Positions 1 to 8,289 of a stretch of DNA of 32,066 nucleotides are shown here, piece after piece. The DNA lies in NCBI GenBank assembly GCA_002721705.1, contig PBLJ01000013.1:1-32066 (forward strand). The letters are read 5' to 3'. This DNA is from Opitutia bacterium (GTDB lineage Bacteria; Verrucomicrobiota; Verrucomicrobiia; Opitutales; Seribacteraceae). The first letter of the stretch is position 1; each line of letters opens with the position of its first letter. A program made the position numbers and the translations under genes. Below the pieces are notes generated by a model, which was not told where the DNA came from, ran no database searches, and saw only the letters and a list, made by a program, of their open reading frames with translations.

Positions 1-2298
1 GGCATCGGCGGGACTTGAGAAATCGGGGGCGGACTGGAAAGTAAGCACGCCCGTACTGGACACGATGCTGAAACTCGCCTGATCCGCTCCGCCACTAATG
101 CTGTAGGTCAAGGAAGCCCCCTCGGGATCGTTCGCCGTCACGGTGGCCGCCGAGGTTTGCCCTTCCGACACGCTGACCGATGCCGTGGCGTTACCTTCCA
201 GACTCGTGATCACCGGCGCCTCGTTGACGTCGGTCACGGTCACCGTGATAATTTGGGAATCGGTGTTGGCCCCATCGCTGGCGGTGACGTTCACGACGTA
301 GGTGTTGTCGCTGCTTGGAGCAGTCGGATTCTCGAAATCGGTGGCACTGGAGAAAGTCAGGACTCCGGTTCCCGACACGATGGAGAAAACCGCCTGGTCA
401 TCGCCACCGGTTATACTGTAGGTCATGTTTTCGCCGTCCGCATCGGTCGCCGTTACCGTGGTTACCGCCGTCTGGTTCTCCGCCATGCTGACCGAAGCAG
501 TCGACCCGCCGCCGTTGGAAGAGATCACGGGGTTATTGTCGTTGACCCCCTGAATCGTGACTTCTACAGCGATCGTGTCGATTTGGATGCCATCACTGAC
601 CTGGATTACGAAATTGTCGGTTCCATTATAATCGGCGGTTGGAACGTAAGTGAAGGTGCTGGGAGAAGTTCCCGTGCCCGAAACCGTGGCGGTACCATGA
701 GATGCTTGAGCGTACACTCCCCAGACCAAGGTAGAGGAAGACGTATCAGAGTCCGTTGCCGCTACTGTTGGGGCCGACCAAGCGGTCGGAGAACCATCTT
801 CCGACATAGTGACGGTCAAAGGCCCCACGCCCTGCGTTATAACGGGCGGGTCGTAAGCGGTTACCGAAATAGTTACGGTGTTTGCGCTGGCTGCCTCCAA
901 GCTGCCATCACTGGCCTTGTAGGTGAAGGTGTAAGTCCCCGTGGAAACACCCGTGGCATCGTAGGTAAAGGAACCATCGGCACTGAGGGCAAGCGTTCCT
1001 GCGGATGGATTGCTGGCGAGGAAGGCGCTCAGCGCATCGCCATTGGGATCCGAATCATTGGCTAAAACTCCGGTCGATGCAGGTACTGTGAGCGTTGAGC
1101 CAGGGGCAACGCTGTAGGAACTGTCATCGGTTCCGGTTGGGGCTCCGTTCACCTTGATGCTGACGGTAGCCAAGTTGGAATCCAAACTGCCGTCGTTGAC
1201 CTTGTAGGTGAAAGTGTAGGTGCCAGCGGAAACTCCCGTGGCGTCGTAAGAGAAGGCTCCGGTGGAATTGAAGTCCAAGGTGCCGGCCGATGGATCCGAC
1301 AGTTTGGTCGCGGTCAAGGAATCGCCGTCAGCATCGGTGTCATTGGAAAGCAAGCCCCCGAGGGCGCTTAAGTAGAGATCGCGGGCATTTTCGGCCGTCA
1401 GAGTCTTGTGCTCCCAGATGGCAAGTTCGTCGAGGAAACCCGAATAAACAGTCTTGGAGTAAGCTCCTTTACCCACATGAATGTCATATCCGCTGAAGTC
1501 GAAATCGGAAGACAGCCCGAAGTCAAAGTTCTTCATGGTCTCACTCTTTGCTGCTCCACCCAAACTACCGCCGTCGACGTAAAAACCGCTGACATCATTC
1601 GCATTGTCCCAAGATGCCACCACGTGGTGCCATTCCGAATCGTTGTAGGTATTGGTTGTGAGGAACTCAACAATTGGAACATCGTTCTCAGAGACACGAA
1701 AAATAATCTTGCCATCAACCAGGCCAACAAGGACAGAGGTTCGATAATAGGAAGCCGGCTTGTTCGAAGAACTTTTAGCGCTGATGCCAGCGAAAAGAGC
1801 ATCCGGTGCTTTATTGCCATCATCAGAATCGGAAGTATCTCCACCCGGACTAGCAGTCTTGAACCAAAAGCTGATAGCCCCCATGTCACTGCCCCAGCCA
1901 CTGGTAGGCGAAATCAAGGAATTCATATATCCAGATGTGCCAGCCTCCGCACCAAAGCCGAACCAAGTATTGGTATCGGCAAATCCCTTGAAACCATTTG
2001 AGGAGCGCAAAGTGGGGGTTTCATTTTGTCCATAAGCAGAAGCGTATGTGTGAATGGCGGCAGAAGAAATGGAATCGGAGCGGTCTATAGCTGCCGAGGT
2101 TGTATTGGGGGTCGAATCGTCGAATCGCCAATAGAGCGACGGATCCTGCGCCGTCACGGTGTCAGGAAAACTGTCCCGGACAGTAAGGGTGCCACCTTCA
2201 TCCACGACGAACCTGTCATCGACCGCCACCGGGGGAGCGGCTGGGGCGATGCTCGCGAAAAACGCAAAGGAAGCGAAAACGAGGAGAAACGTTCTCAC
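1..2298 (-). CDS. Large secreted LamG/cadherin-like repeat protein (3' end outside window)
   Basis: An open minus-strand frame runs from a GTG at 2298 to the window edge without a stop, giving 766 residues of a longer protein. Residues 1-20 form a clear signal peptide (MRTFLLVFASFAFF, with an APA cleavage site). A LamG/concanavalin-like domain spans about 53-310 (LYWRFDD near its start, FLDELAIWE at its end). It is followed by cadherin-like or tandem-95-type repeats at about 315-383, 383-480, 480-590 and 590-693, and a last one cut at 766. The last two share TVTA-D and TGVLTF motifs and are near-copies. Such proteins are exported and act as adhesins or matrix or polysaccharide-binding proteins; the ligand is unknown. 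There is no Shine-Dalgarno before the GTG. The start rests on the signal peptide, and in-frame TTG codons exist upstream inside repeat-like DNA. The C-terminal sorting signal is not visible. Confidence 0.85.
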   Translation of the reverse strand, partial: MRTFLLVFASFAFFASIAPAAPPVAVDDRFVVDEGGTLTVRDSFPDTVTAQDPSLYWRFDDSTPNTTSAAIDRSDSISSAAIHTYASAYGQNETPTLRSSNGFKGFADTNTWFGFGAEAGTSGYMNSLISPTSGWGSDMGAISFWFKTASPGGDTSDSDDGNKAPDALFAGISAKSSSNKPASYYRTSVLVGLVDGKIIFRVSENDVPIVEFLTTNTYNDSEWHHVVASWDNANDVSGFYVDGGSLGGAAKSETMKNFDFGLSSDFDFSGYDIHVGKGAYSKTVYSGFLDELAIWEHKTLTAENARDLYLSALGGLLSNDTDADGDSLTATKLSDPSAGTLDFNSTGAFSYDATGVSAGTYTFTYKVNDGSLDSNLATVSIKVNGAPTGTDDSSYSVAPGSTLTVPASTGVLANDSDPNGDALSAFLASNPSAGTLALSADGSFTYDATGVSTGTYTFTYKASDGSLEAASANTVTISVTAYDPPVITQGVGPLTVTMSEDGSPTAWSAPTVAATDSDTSSSTLVWGVYAQASHGTATVSGTGTSPSTFTYVPTADYNGTDNFVIQVSDGIQIDTIAVEVTIQGVNDNNPVISSNGGGSTASVSMAENQTAVTTVTATDADGENMTYSITGGDDQAVFSIVSGTGVLTFSSATDFENPTAPSSDNTYVVNVTASDGANTDSQIITVTVTDVNEAPVITSLEGNATASVSVSEGQTSAATVTANDPEGASLTYSISGGADQASFSIVSSTGVLTFQSAPDFSSPADA

Positions 2299-2330
2299 GC
2301 AGAGCCGAAAAGGGACAGAGACGGAAGATA

Positions 2331-2366
2331 CTGGATTGCCGCGTCGCTGGGCTCCTCGCAATGACA
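2331..2366 (-). repeat. Dispersed-repeat-like element with ATTGC/GCAAT inverted ends
   Basis: On the minus strand this reads TCATTGCGAGGAGC, then a short variable centre, then GACGCGGCAATCC. The inverted ATTGC/GCAAT ends could form a hairpin. The pattern resembles the short intergenic repeat that yields spurious small ORFs in many bacterial genomes. Only one copy is in this window, so repeat status rests on recall of the pattern and not on counting copies here. Confidence 0.5.
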
Positions 2367-2383
2367 AGGGGAGCAACCGAGAT

Positions 2384-2523
2384 AGTGCGGAGTGCGGAGT
2401 GTGGAGTGCGGTTACGTTCTTCCAATTCACGCTTTGTATTCCTCCGTGGCCCTGTGAGAGATTGGTTTCATGATATTTCCGCTTTATTCTTCGTTCCGCA
2501 CTCCGAATTCCAAACTTCGCACT
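2384..2523. repeat. Inverted arrays of a 7-bp unit flanking about 84 bp
   Basis: Four tandem heptamers of the form AGTGCGG (one is AGTGTGG) occupy 2384-2411. Four related heptamers in the opposite orientation (CCGCACT, CCGAATT, CCAAACT, TCGCACT) occupy 2496-2523. The two arrays are inverted relative to each other, with 84 bp between them. The right array touches the TGA stop of the 1634-residue gene. The block could fold as a long stem and act as a terminator or processing site between the two secreted-protein genes, or be a small non-autonomous repeat. No transposase is nearby. Confidence 0.6.
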
Positions 2524-5500
2524 CATTCCTCCGCGTTCCAGTCCATCCACTGGCCGGTGGCGTAGCGGAAGAGTATGGTGCGACCCGGGACGTTTTTCAT
2601 GAAGAGGTACCAGTTGCTTTCCTGCGGGCGGTAGAGGTAGGGGTAGACGTTTTTGCTGGTCCAGAGCCAGCCGAGGGACTGGGACCAGACCCAGATGCTG
2701 TCGGTGTCGTCGCCCGAGAGGTAGAGCCAGCCGAAGTCGGCGTGGTAGATCCAGTTTTCGTTGGCCCGGAAGAAGGAGCCGAACCAGGGGGACTCGCGCC
2801 AGTTCGGCGAGTCGGGCATGATGGCGGCGTTGCCAAGCAGGCCATCCGAGGAGGTCGCAGTCCTGAACTTGACCTGCTCCCCGTAGCTGATGCCTTCGGC
2901 GTTGCCGGCGTAGGCCCGGTAATAATAGTTTACGCCGGAAGACAGCCCAGTCGCCTTGTGGATGAAGAAACCGCCCTGCCCGCTTGGTTCGCCGGGGAAG
3001 GTGGTCACGCCGGCCTTGCCGCGTTCGGGATCGGGCGAGCGACTCAGGACGAAGCCGCCTTCCAGGAGGTCGAGTCCGCCGTCGTCGAGGAGGCTGCCAC
3101 GCAAACGGGCGGAGGCGGCTTTCACCTTGGTCGCGGCGAGGGTCTCCACACCGGGGATGAAGGCGTCGAGCACCTGCACGGTAAAGCTTTTGCGCTTTTT
3201 GAGGCCCTTGGCATCGGTCGAGCGCACACGAATATTGTAACTGGACTTGGTCTCGAAATCGAAGTTTTCCAAGGCATACAGGGCATTGCCCGCGATCTGG
3301 AAGGATGAGTTGTCTTGGCTGCCGCTGCCATCGACCAAGGCGTAGACATGGGTATCATTGTGGTCGGGATCCTCGGTGGAGAACACGCCGACGAGGGTGC
3401 CCTCGGGCTGGTTCTCGAGAATCGTACGGGGAGTCAGGGAAATTTCCGTGGGCGCCCAGTTGGGGCGCGACTCGGCCGAGGTCGGGTCGCTGCCCTCGGC
3501 TACTTCGTCGGCATCGGGGAAACCGTCGCCGTCGGTGTCGGAGTTGAGGTCGCTGGTGCCGAGGGCTTCTTCTTGGCCTTCGGTGAGTCCGTCTTGGTCG
3601 ACGTCCTCGTCGTTGTCGTCGAGGATGGTGAGGACGAAGGCCTTGGAGAAGGTCGCGTTGTGATCGTCGGTAACTTGGACGCGTATGCCGATAGTCGGGT
3701 CGCCGTCGCTGTTTTCGCCCTCGAAGTCATAGGTCACTCCGGTGACCAAGGTGCCATTGGCGTCGATTGCATACTCGGAATTCCAGTCGGCTCCTTCGCC
3801 GGCGACCAAGGTGTAGGTATAAGACCCGGTACCGGTGAGATCGTTGGGATCGGTGGCGTTAAACTCGCCCACGATGGCCCCGATGGGCTGGTTTTCGAGA
3901 ATGGTGAGGCTCGACAAGTGAAGATCGGTGGGAGGCTGGTTGGTGACTGCGAAGTGGGCGGTGACGGACCGGTTCTGGTCCATCAGCACGGTGGTGGTCG
4001 CGGCATTCGGGTCGGCGATGCCGGAACCGGTCCAGTGGGTGAAGTGATGGCCAACGTCGGGAATGGCGGTGATGCTGGCGTTGGCGTCATGGGAATAGGT
4101 ACCCGCCCCGGAGGCGGAGCCCCCTGCCCCACCGGTGGCGGTCAAGGCGTATTGGTTGATCGCGAAATTGGCCGTCACGCTGTGGTTCTGGTCCATCAGC
4201 ACGGTGGTGGTGGCGGCAGAGGGGTCGGCTATCCCGGAGCCGGCCCACGAAGTGAAGTGATAGCCGACGTCGGGCGTGGCGATGATGCTAGCGTTGGCAT
4301 CGGCCGAATAGTTGCCGTCGCCTGTGACGGAACCGCCGGCGTCGGCGGTTAGGGACAAGGTGTACTGGCTGGCCGGCGGCGTGTTTTCCATTTGGTAGAG
4401 GGCGGCAATCTCGACATCAGTCAGGGCCCGGTCGTAGATGCGAATTTCATCGAGGGCGCCGTTGAAGAAACCGCCACGCGAACCGGATGAGTGCTGGTTG
4501 AATGCGGCATCCTCATTGCCTGCTCCGATCGTGCCGAAGCGAGAGGTACCTGAGCCAAGGGCGCGGTTGCCATGAACCGAGGAGGAGCCATCAAGAACAC
4601 CATCGACGTAAAATTTCTTCAGGCTGGTTGCGGAGTCATAACTAACAGCGACCAAGTGCCATGCATTGTCGCTCACCACGGTTTGGCCGTAGCCGTCCGA
4701 CGTTCCCGAGGAAGAACCCCTTGAATCCGTAGTGGCGAGGTGCAGCTTGCCTGGGTTGCTGTCTACTCCCACTGCGAAGTGCCATACCTCGCTGCGGTCG
4801 AAACTGATAATGCGCTTTCGGCCCGTGCTTGCCGCCGTCTTTATCCATGCGGCTATGGTGACGGCGGGGATCTGGCCGGCTTGGGTATAGTTCAAATTCT
4901 TGATGGCGAGGTAGTCGTTGGCACCGTCGAGTTGGATGCCGCCGTTCACTTTACCCTCGACCCAAGTGGAGGGGCCGTTGCTCGCGTTGTAGAGGATGGC
5001 GTCGTAGCCATTGCCCGAGGAATCTGCCGCGGTCGATCCCGAGGTCTCGTCGAAGCGGTAATGGGCGACGAGGCCCAGGTCGAGTGGCGAGGAATTCCGG
5101 TCGCTGGCATTGCTGCCAAGCGAGGATTCCAATGAATCAATGAAGCCATCTCCATCCGAATCGGCGAGTTGAGGGTTGGTGGTGATCGTTTTTTCCAGAA
5201 CGTAGCCATTGGGTACGTGTCCTTGAATGTCATTCCACTTACCGAAATCCGCGTTGCTGGTATAAATATGCAAGTAATCTTCATTGGAGGAGTTATCCGG
5301 CTGACCGCTTTTCCAATTCGCATATCCCCAAGACTCGCCCGTCACCCATTGCCATTGCCCTTCTTGCACGGCATCCCAAGCGCCGAGCCAATCACCATGG
5401 TTGGCAACGGCGACGACCTTGGCGTTTTCTGCCGCGCTGGTGATGGTAGCCAAATGACCGCCCCTGCTTTCCGCATCCGATTTGGCTTGTGACCAGGTAA

Positions 5501-7427
5501 AAGATCCTGCGATTCGCTCGAAGAAGGAGTAACCGTCCATTTCCTGCTGGTCCGTAAGGCCGTCGCCATCCGAATCTTCACTGGTGAGGTCGGTCACGTT
5601 GATGGCAACGGCTTGGGTGGCAGAGACCGTGCCGTCGGACACGGTGACGGATACGGAATATACGTTGTTGCCTGCGGCGGAGGCGTTGGCCTCGTAGTCG
5701 GGAGCGGCGTTCCAGGTGAGCTCCCCGGTGTTTACGTTGAGGGTGAACTTGTCCGCGTCGGGGCCGGTTTTGGTATAGGTCAGGGCATCGCCGTCGGCAT
5801 CGGTGGCCCCTACGAGGAAGCTGGCCGAAGCATTGTTCTCGGCGGTGGTGAAGGTGGAGCCACCGGCAAAGACGGGAGCGTCGTTCACCCCGGCTACGTT
5901 GACGTCGAAGGAGTCGGCCACGACGAGCCCGTTGGAGGTGCCGGTCACCGTTACGGTGGCGGAGCCGTTTTGGTCGGGCTGGAAATCGAGGGTGAGGTAG
6001 TCACCCGCGATGGATAAGGTGACGAGGGAAGGGTCACTGGAACTGGCGGTCGTGGTGATGAGCGAGTTGTTGTTGTCTTCGTCGTCGAAAACGTCCGCCA
6101 AGGAGATGATGAAGTTGGAGGCGTCCTCGGTGGTGACGACGTCGGCCAGGGGGTTGAGCACGGTGGGCGCGTCGTCAACGACTTGCATGAAAGCCACGGT
6201 GAGGGTGCCGTTGCCGTCGGGAGTTCCGAAAAACGAAACGTCGAGGGTACCGTTGCCGTTGACCACCACGGTGGCCCCGAGGGTACCCGCGTCGGCCCCG
6301 GTGATGGAAATCGAAGGGGCGGGAGCAACATCGTTGAATCCCGAGCCAACCCCGGAGAGGTTGGCGGGAGCCTGCATCACTCCGTCGGCAATCGCCGCGG
6401 TGATGGCGCCGGTGCCGGAGGGGTTGCCCGTGAAGGAAAGTTCGAGGGTGCCGTTGCCGTTGATGGAGGTGGTGGCGGCGAGGGTGCCCTTGTCCGAGCC
6501 TGTAATGGTAACGGTAGGAGCGGCTTCGTTTGCCGAATAACCGGAACCGATGCCGGAGAGAGTGGTTTGCGGCAAAGCCAGGCCGCCGGGCGAAACCGAC
6601 ACGTCGACGGGGGTGGCGCTGCCGGCGTTGCCGGAGAACCCCATGTCGACCTTGCCGTCGCTGCCGCCGGCCGCGGCTCCCGCCACTCCGCCGACGGGAA
6701 CTCCACTCCGCGTGATGACCACTCCCGGTATCTCGTTTTCAAGGTAACCGGAGCCCTTGTCGTTGGCAGCCGGAATCTGGAAATAGGTGCCGTTGGCCGC
6801 GGAGACGGTATGAGTTCCCGTTTCGTCGGTGGCCGGCAAGGTGAAGGAAAGCGTACCGTCGCCAGCAACGGTCGCGGTGGTAGTGATGGTTGCTTGGGAA
6901 GGCTTGGTGACGGTGACGACGGGAGTCTCCGAAGTATCGTACCCCGAGCCTTGGCCGGTGAAGGAAGAGGTGGCGTAGTGCGGGGCGCCTGCTGCCACGG
7001 TAATATCAACGGCCGAATCATCGCCCGCATTGCCCGAGAAAGTGATGATGAGGGAACCGTTGGCTTGTCCCGTGGCGGTGGCGGTGATGCCGTTCACGAG
7101 TTGCCCATAGCGCTCCAGGGTGACTGCGGGCGTTTCCCCCTGGGCATAACCGCTCCCCGTGCCGGTGACGGTGGATATCACGCCGCCGGAGGGATAAAGC
7201 TGAAAAGTCGGCGTGCTGCCGCCCGGACCGGTGGCCTCGACCGTCTGGGCGCTCATGGAACCGGCAGCGGGCGTGAGCTGGAACGGGGTGACGGACCCAC
7301 CGTATTGCCCGGAAACGGTTTGGTTGGGGGTGGTCCCTCTGGAGCCGTTGACGGTAGCGGTATGGGTATTGTCGGCGAAAGTGGCAGCGGGAAGAAGCGA
7401 GGCAAGGAACAAGACGGGCTTGGTCAT
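2523..7427 (-). CDS. Giant secreted mosaic protein: GSGY repeats, cadherin, C-type lectin, LamG, InlB-like repeats
   Basis: The ATG at 7427 is chosen because it has a GGGAG Shine-Dalgarno 8 bases upstream and gives a clean signal peptide (MTKPVLFLASLLPAATFA); an ATG 26 codons earlier has neither. The product is 1634 residues. By rough residue position: five GSGY-type repeats of about 68 residues (90-410), a tandem-95/cadherin-like stretch (about 415-610), and a C-type lectin-like domain at 625-745 (GGHLATI, WLGAWD, NW-SGQPDN, YVLEK). Next come a DSDGDG calcium-type motif, LamG (785-1010), two InlB-like bacterial repeats (about 1017-1155), two cadherin-like domains separated by thrombospondin-type-3-like DSDGDG motifs, and an Fn3-like domain (about 1420-1520). 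The last ~100 residues are very aromatic (NWIYHADFGWLYL, SLGWLWT). It is probably an exported adhesin or carbohydrate-binding surface protein; the ligand is unknown. Confidence 0.9.
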   Translation of the reverse strand: MTKPVLFLASLLPAATFADNTHTATVNGSRGTTPNQTVSGQYGGSVTPFQLTPAAGSMSAQTVEATGPGGSTPTFQLYPSGGVISTVTGTGSGYAQGETPAVTLERYGQLVNGITATATGQANGSLIITFSGNAGDDSAVDITVAAGAPHYATSSFTGQGSGYDTSETPVVTVTKPSQATITTTATVAGDGTLSFTLPATDETGTHTVSAANGTYFQIPAANDKGSGYLENEIPGVVITRSGVPVGGVAGAAAGGSDGKVDMGFSGNAGSATPVDVSVSPGGLALPQTTLSGIGSGYSANEAAPTVTITGSDKGTLAATTSINGNGTLELSFTGNPSGTGAITAAIADGVMQAPANLSGVGSGFNDVAPAPSISITGADAGTLGATVVVNGNGTLDVSFFGTPDGNGTLTVAFMQVVDDAPTVLNPLADVVTTEDASNFIISLADVFDDEDNNNSLITTTASSSDPSLVTLSIAGDYLTLDFQPDQNGSATVTVTGTSNGLVVADSFDVNVAGVNDAPVFAGGSTFTTAENNASASFLVGATDADGDALTYTKTGPDADKFTLNVNTGELTWNAAPDYEANASAAGNNVYSVSVTVSDGTVSATQAVAINVTDLTSEDSDGDGLTDQQEMDGYSFFERIAGSFTWSQAKSDAESRGGHLATITSAAENAKVVAVANHGDWLGAWDAVQEGQWQWVTGESWGYANWKSGQPDNSSNEDYLHIYTSNADFGKWNDIQGHVPNGYVLEKTITTNPQLADSDGDGFIDSLESSLGSNASDRNSSPLDLGLVAHYRFDETSGSTAADSSGNGYDAILYNASNGPSTWVEGKVNGGIQLDGANDYLAIKNLNYTQAGQIPAVTIAAWIKTAASTGRKRIISFDRSEVWHFAVGVDSNPGKLHLATTDSRGSSSGTSDGYGQTVVSDNAWHLVAVSYDSATSLKKFYVDGVLDGSSSVHGNRALGSGTSRFGTIGAGNEDAAFNQHSSGSRGGFFNGALDEIRIYDRALTDVEIAALYQMENTPPASQYTLSLTADAGGSVTGDGNYSADANASIIATPDVGYHFTSWAGSGIADPSAATTTVLMDQNHSVTANFAINQYALTATGGAGGSASGAGTYSHDANASITAIPDVGHHFTHWTGSGIADPNAATTTVLMDQNRSVTAHFAVTNQPPTDLHLSSLTILENQPIGAIVGEFNATDPNDLTGTGSYTYTLVAGEGADWNSEYAIDANGTLVTGVTYDFEGENSDGDPTIGIRVQVTDDHNATFSKAFVLTILDDNDEDVDQDGLTEGQEEALGTSDLNSDTDGDGFPDADEVAEGSDPTSAESRPNWAPTEISLTPRTILENQPEGTLVGVFSTEDPDHNDTHVYALVDGSGSQDNSSFQIAGNALYALENFDFETKSSYNIRVRSTDAKGLKKRKSFTVQVLDAFIPGVETLAATKVKAASARLRGSLLDDGGLDLLEGGFVLSRSPDPERGKAGVTTFPGEPSGQGGFFIHKATGLSSGVNYYYRAYAGNAEGISYGEQVKFRTATSSDGLLGNAAIMPDSPNWRESPWFGSFFRANENWIYHADFGWLYLSGDDTDSIWVWSQSLGWLWTSKNVYPYLYRPQESNWYLFMKNVPGRTILFRYATGQWMDWNAEE

Positions 7428-7707
7428 TAGTGCCGCTCCCGAGCGAGAGCGCGCCGACGCACGCGCGTGAAGGAGATTCAAACTGTAGTGGGCAAACATG
7501 TGCACAAGGGGTATTAGCGAAAATCGCTGAAAATTAACATTTTATTATGAAAAAGTTTTAGTTCAAGAATGGATTCAAACCTCGAACGAAAGGGGCAACA
7601 AGACCCTGAAGTCGCTAACCAGCAATGGGTTGCGAAGGGAAACTCACCTCAAAAGCCAAGAAAGCCCAATGGCTTCGCGACCAGAACGAGGCAAAGGCTT
7701 GGTCAGC
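7428..7707. other. 280-bp intergenic region with an AT-rich core and a small palindrome
   Basis: No credible gene is present. The stretch 7530-7575 is much more AT-rich than its surroundings and probably holds the promoter of the downstream giant gene, but no -35/-10 pair with good spacing stands out. A perfect short inverted repeat AGCGA-AAA-TCGCT lies at 7516-7528, about 90 bases upstream of the ATG at 7427, and could be an operator or a leader hairpin. Confidence 0.4.
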
Positions 7708-8241
7708 CTATGCGAGACGACCGCCCGGAGGATCGGGATCGGCGGAAGGGTCACCGCCGCGAGGACCTGAGGGCGGCGGCGGCTGGGCAGGAGGCGGCGG
7801 CTGGGCAGGAGGCGGTTGCTCGGGCTCGATCGGTGGCGGCACGTCGCCTGCGGTGGGAGGAGCTTCCTCGACGCCGTGAAACTCGTTGATCTCTTCCTTG
7901 TTGGTAAAGCGATTGAACTGAGCGCGATCGGCGGGTGGTTCGACGAGCTTCTGTAGTAAATCTTCGTTTTCGCGGTCGAGGTAGAAGATTTGCATGAGCT
8001 TGGCATGCGAGGCGTTCACCAGCTCCTTGCAGTCGCCGAAGGGGGAAAAGTTCTCAGGTTGCAGTTTCTTGAGCGAGGCCAGCGACTCGTCAAGCATGGG
8101 CAGTACCTGGTGTTTGCGGGTGAGGATTTCCTCGGCGGGAAGGGTCTTGTGCTTCTTGAGCCAGGAATTCTCCTCGATGAGGAGGGTGTGCACGTTCGTG
8201 CAAAGCTCGAGGTGCCGCCGGAGTACGTCTTCGGGTTCCAT
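7708..8241 (-). CDS. Small helical protein with proline-rich tail, possibly FlgN-like
   Basis: The product is 177 residues. Residues 1-105 look all-helical with heptad-like hydrophobic spacing (TLLIEENSWLKK, LPMLDESLASLKKLQ, YLDRENEDLLQKL). The tail from about 125 is a low-complexity proline-rich segment with two PPPPAQ-type units. There is no signal peptide, so the protein is probably cytoplasmic. The helical half has the length and E-N-L pattern of FlgN-type export chaperones for flagellar hook-associated proteins, but this is only a resemblance. It is the third gene of a same-strand unit, 48 bp after the TPR gene, and its ATG at 8241 follows that stop directly. A flagellar role would fit the Maf and nonulosonate genes nearby, yet no other flagellar structural gene is in view. 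Confidence 0.7.
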   Translation of the reverse strand: MEPEDVLRRHLELCTNVHTLLIEENSWLKKHKTLPAEEILTRKHQVLPMLDESLASLKKLQPENFSPFGDCKELVNASHAKLMQIFYLDRENEDLLQKLVEPPADRAQFNRFTNKEEINEFHGVEEAPPTAGDVPPPIEPEQPPPAQPPPPAQPPPPSGPRGGDPSADPDPPGGRLA

Positions 8242-8289
8242 GATGCGGGAAGAAGCAGGCAGGAGGTACCGGAAAGATTCCCCGGACGG

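Noticed and set aside
157-1065. Plus-strand frame in the first kilobase
   Set aside because: The minus strand is open throughout and encodes tandem cadherin-like repeats with a LamG domain and signal peptide upstream.
3315-4352. Long plus-strand frames opposite the giant secreted gene
   Set aside because: The minus frame encodes clear cadherin, InlB-like and LamG modules; the plus frames are glycine/valine-rich shadows of repetitive codons.
7653-7675. Possible terminator AAGCCA...TGGCTT after the small helical gene
   Set aside because: Only 6 bp of stem with an 11-base loop and four T residues; too weak to call.
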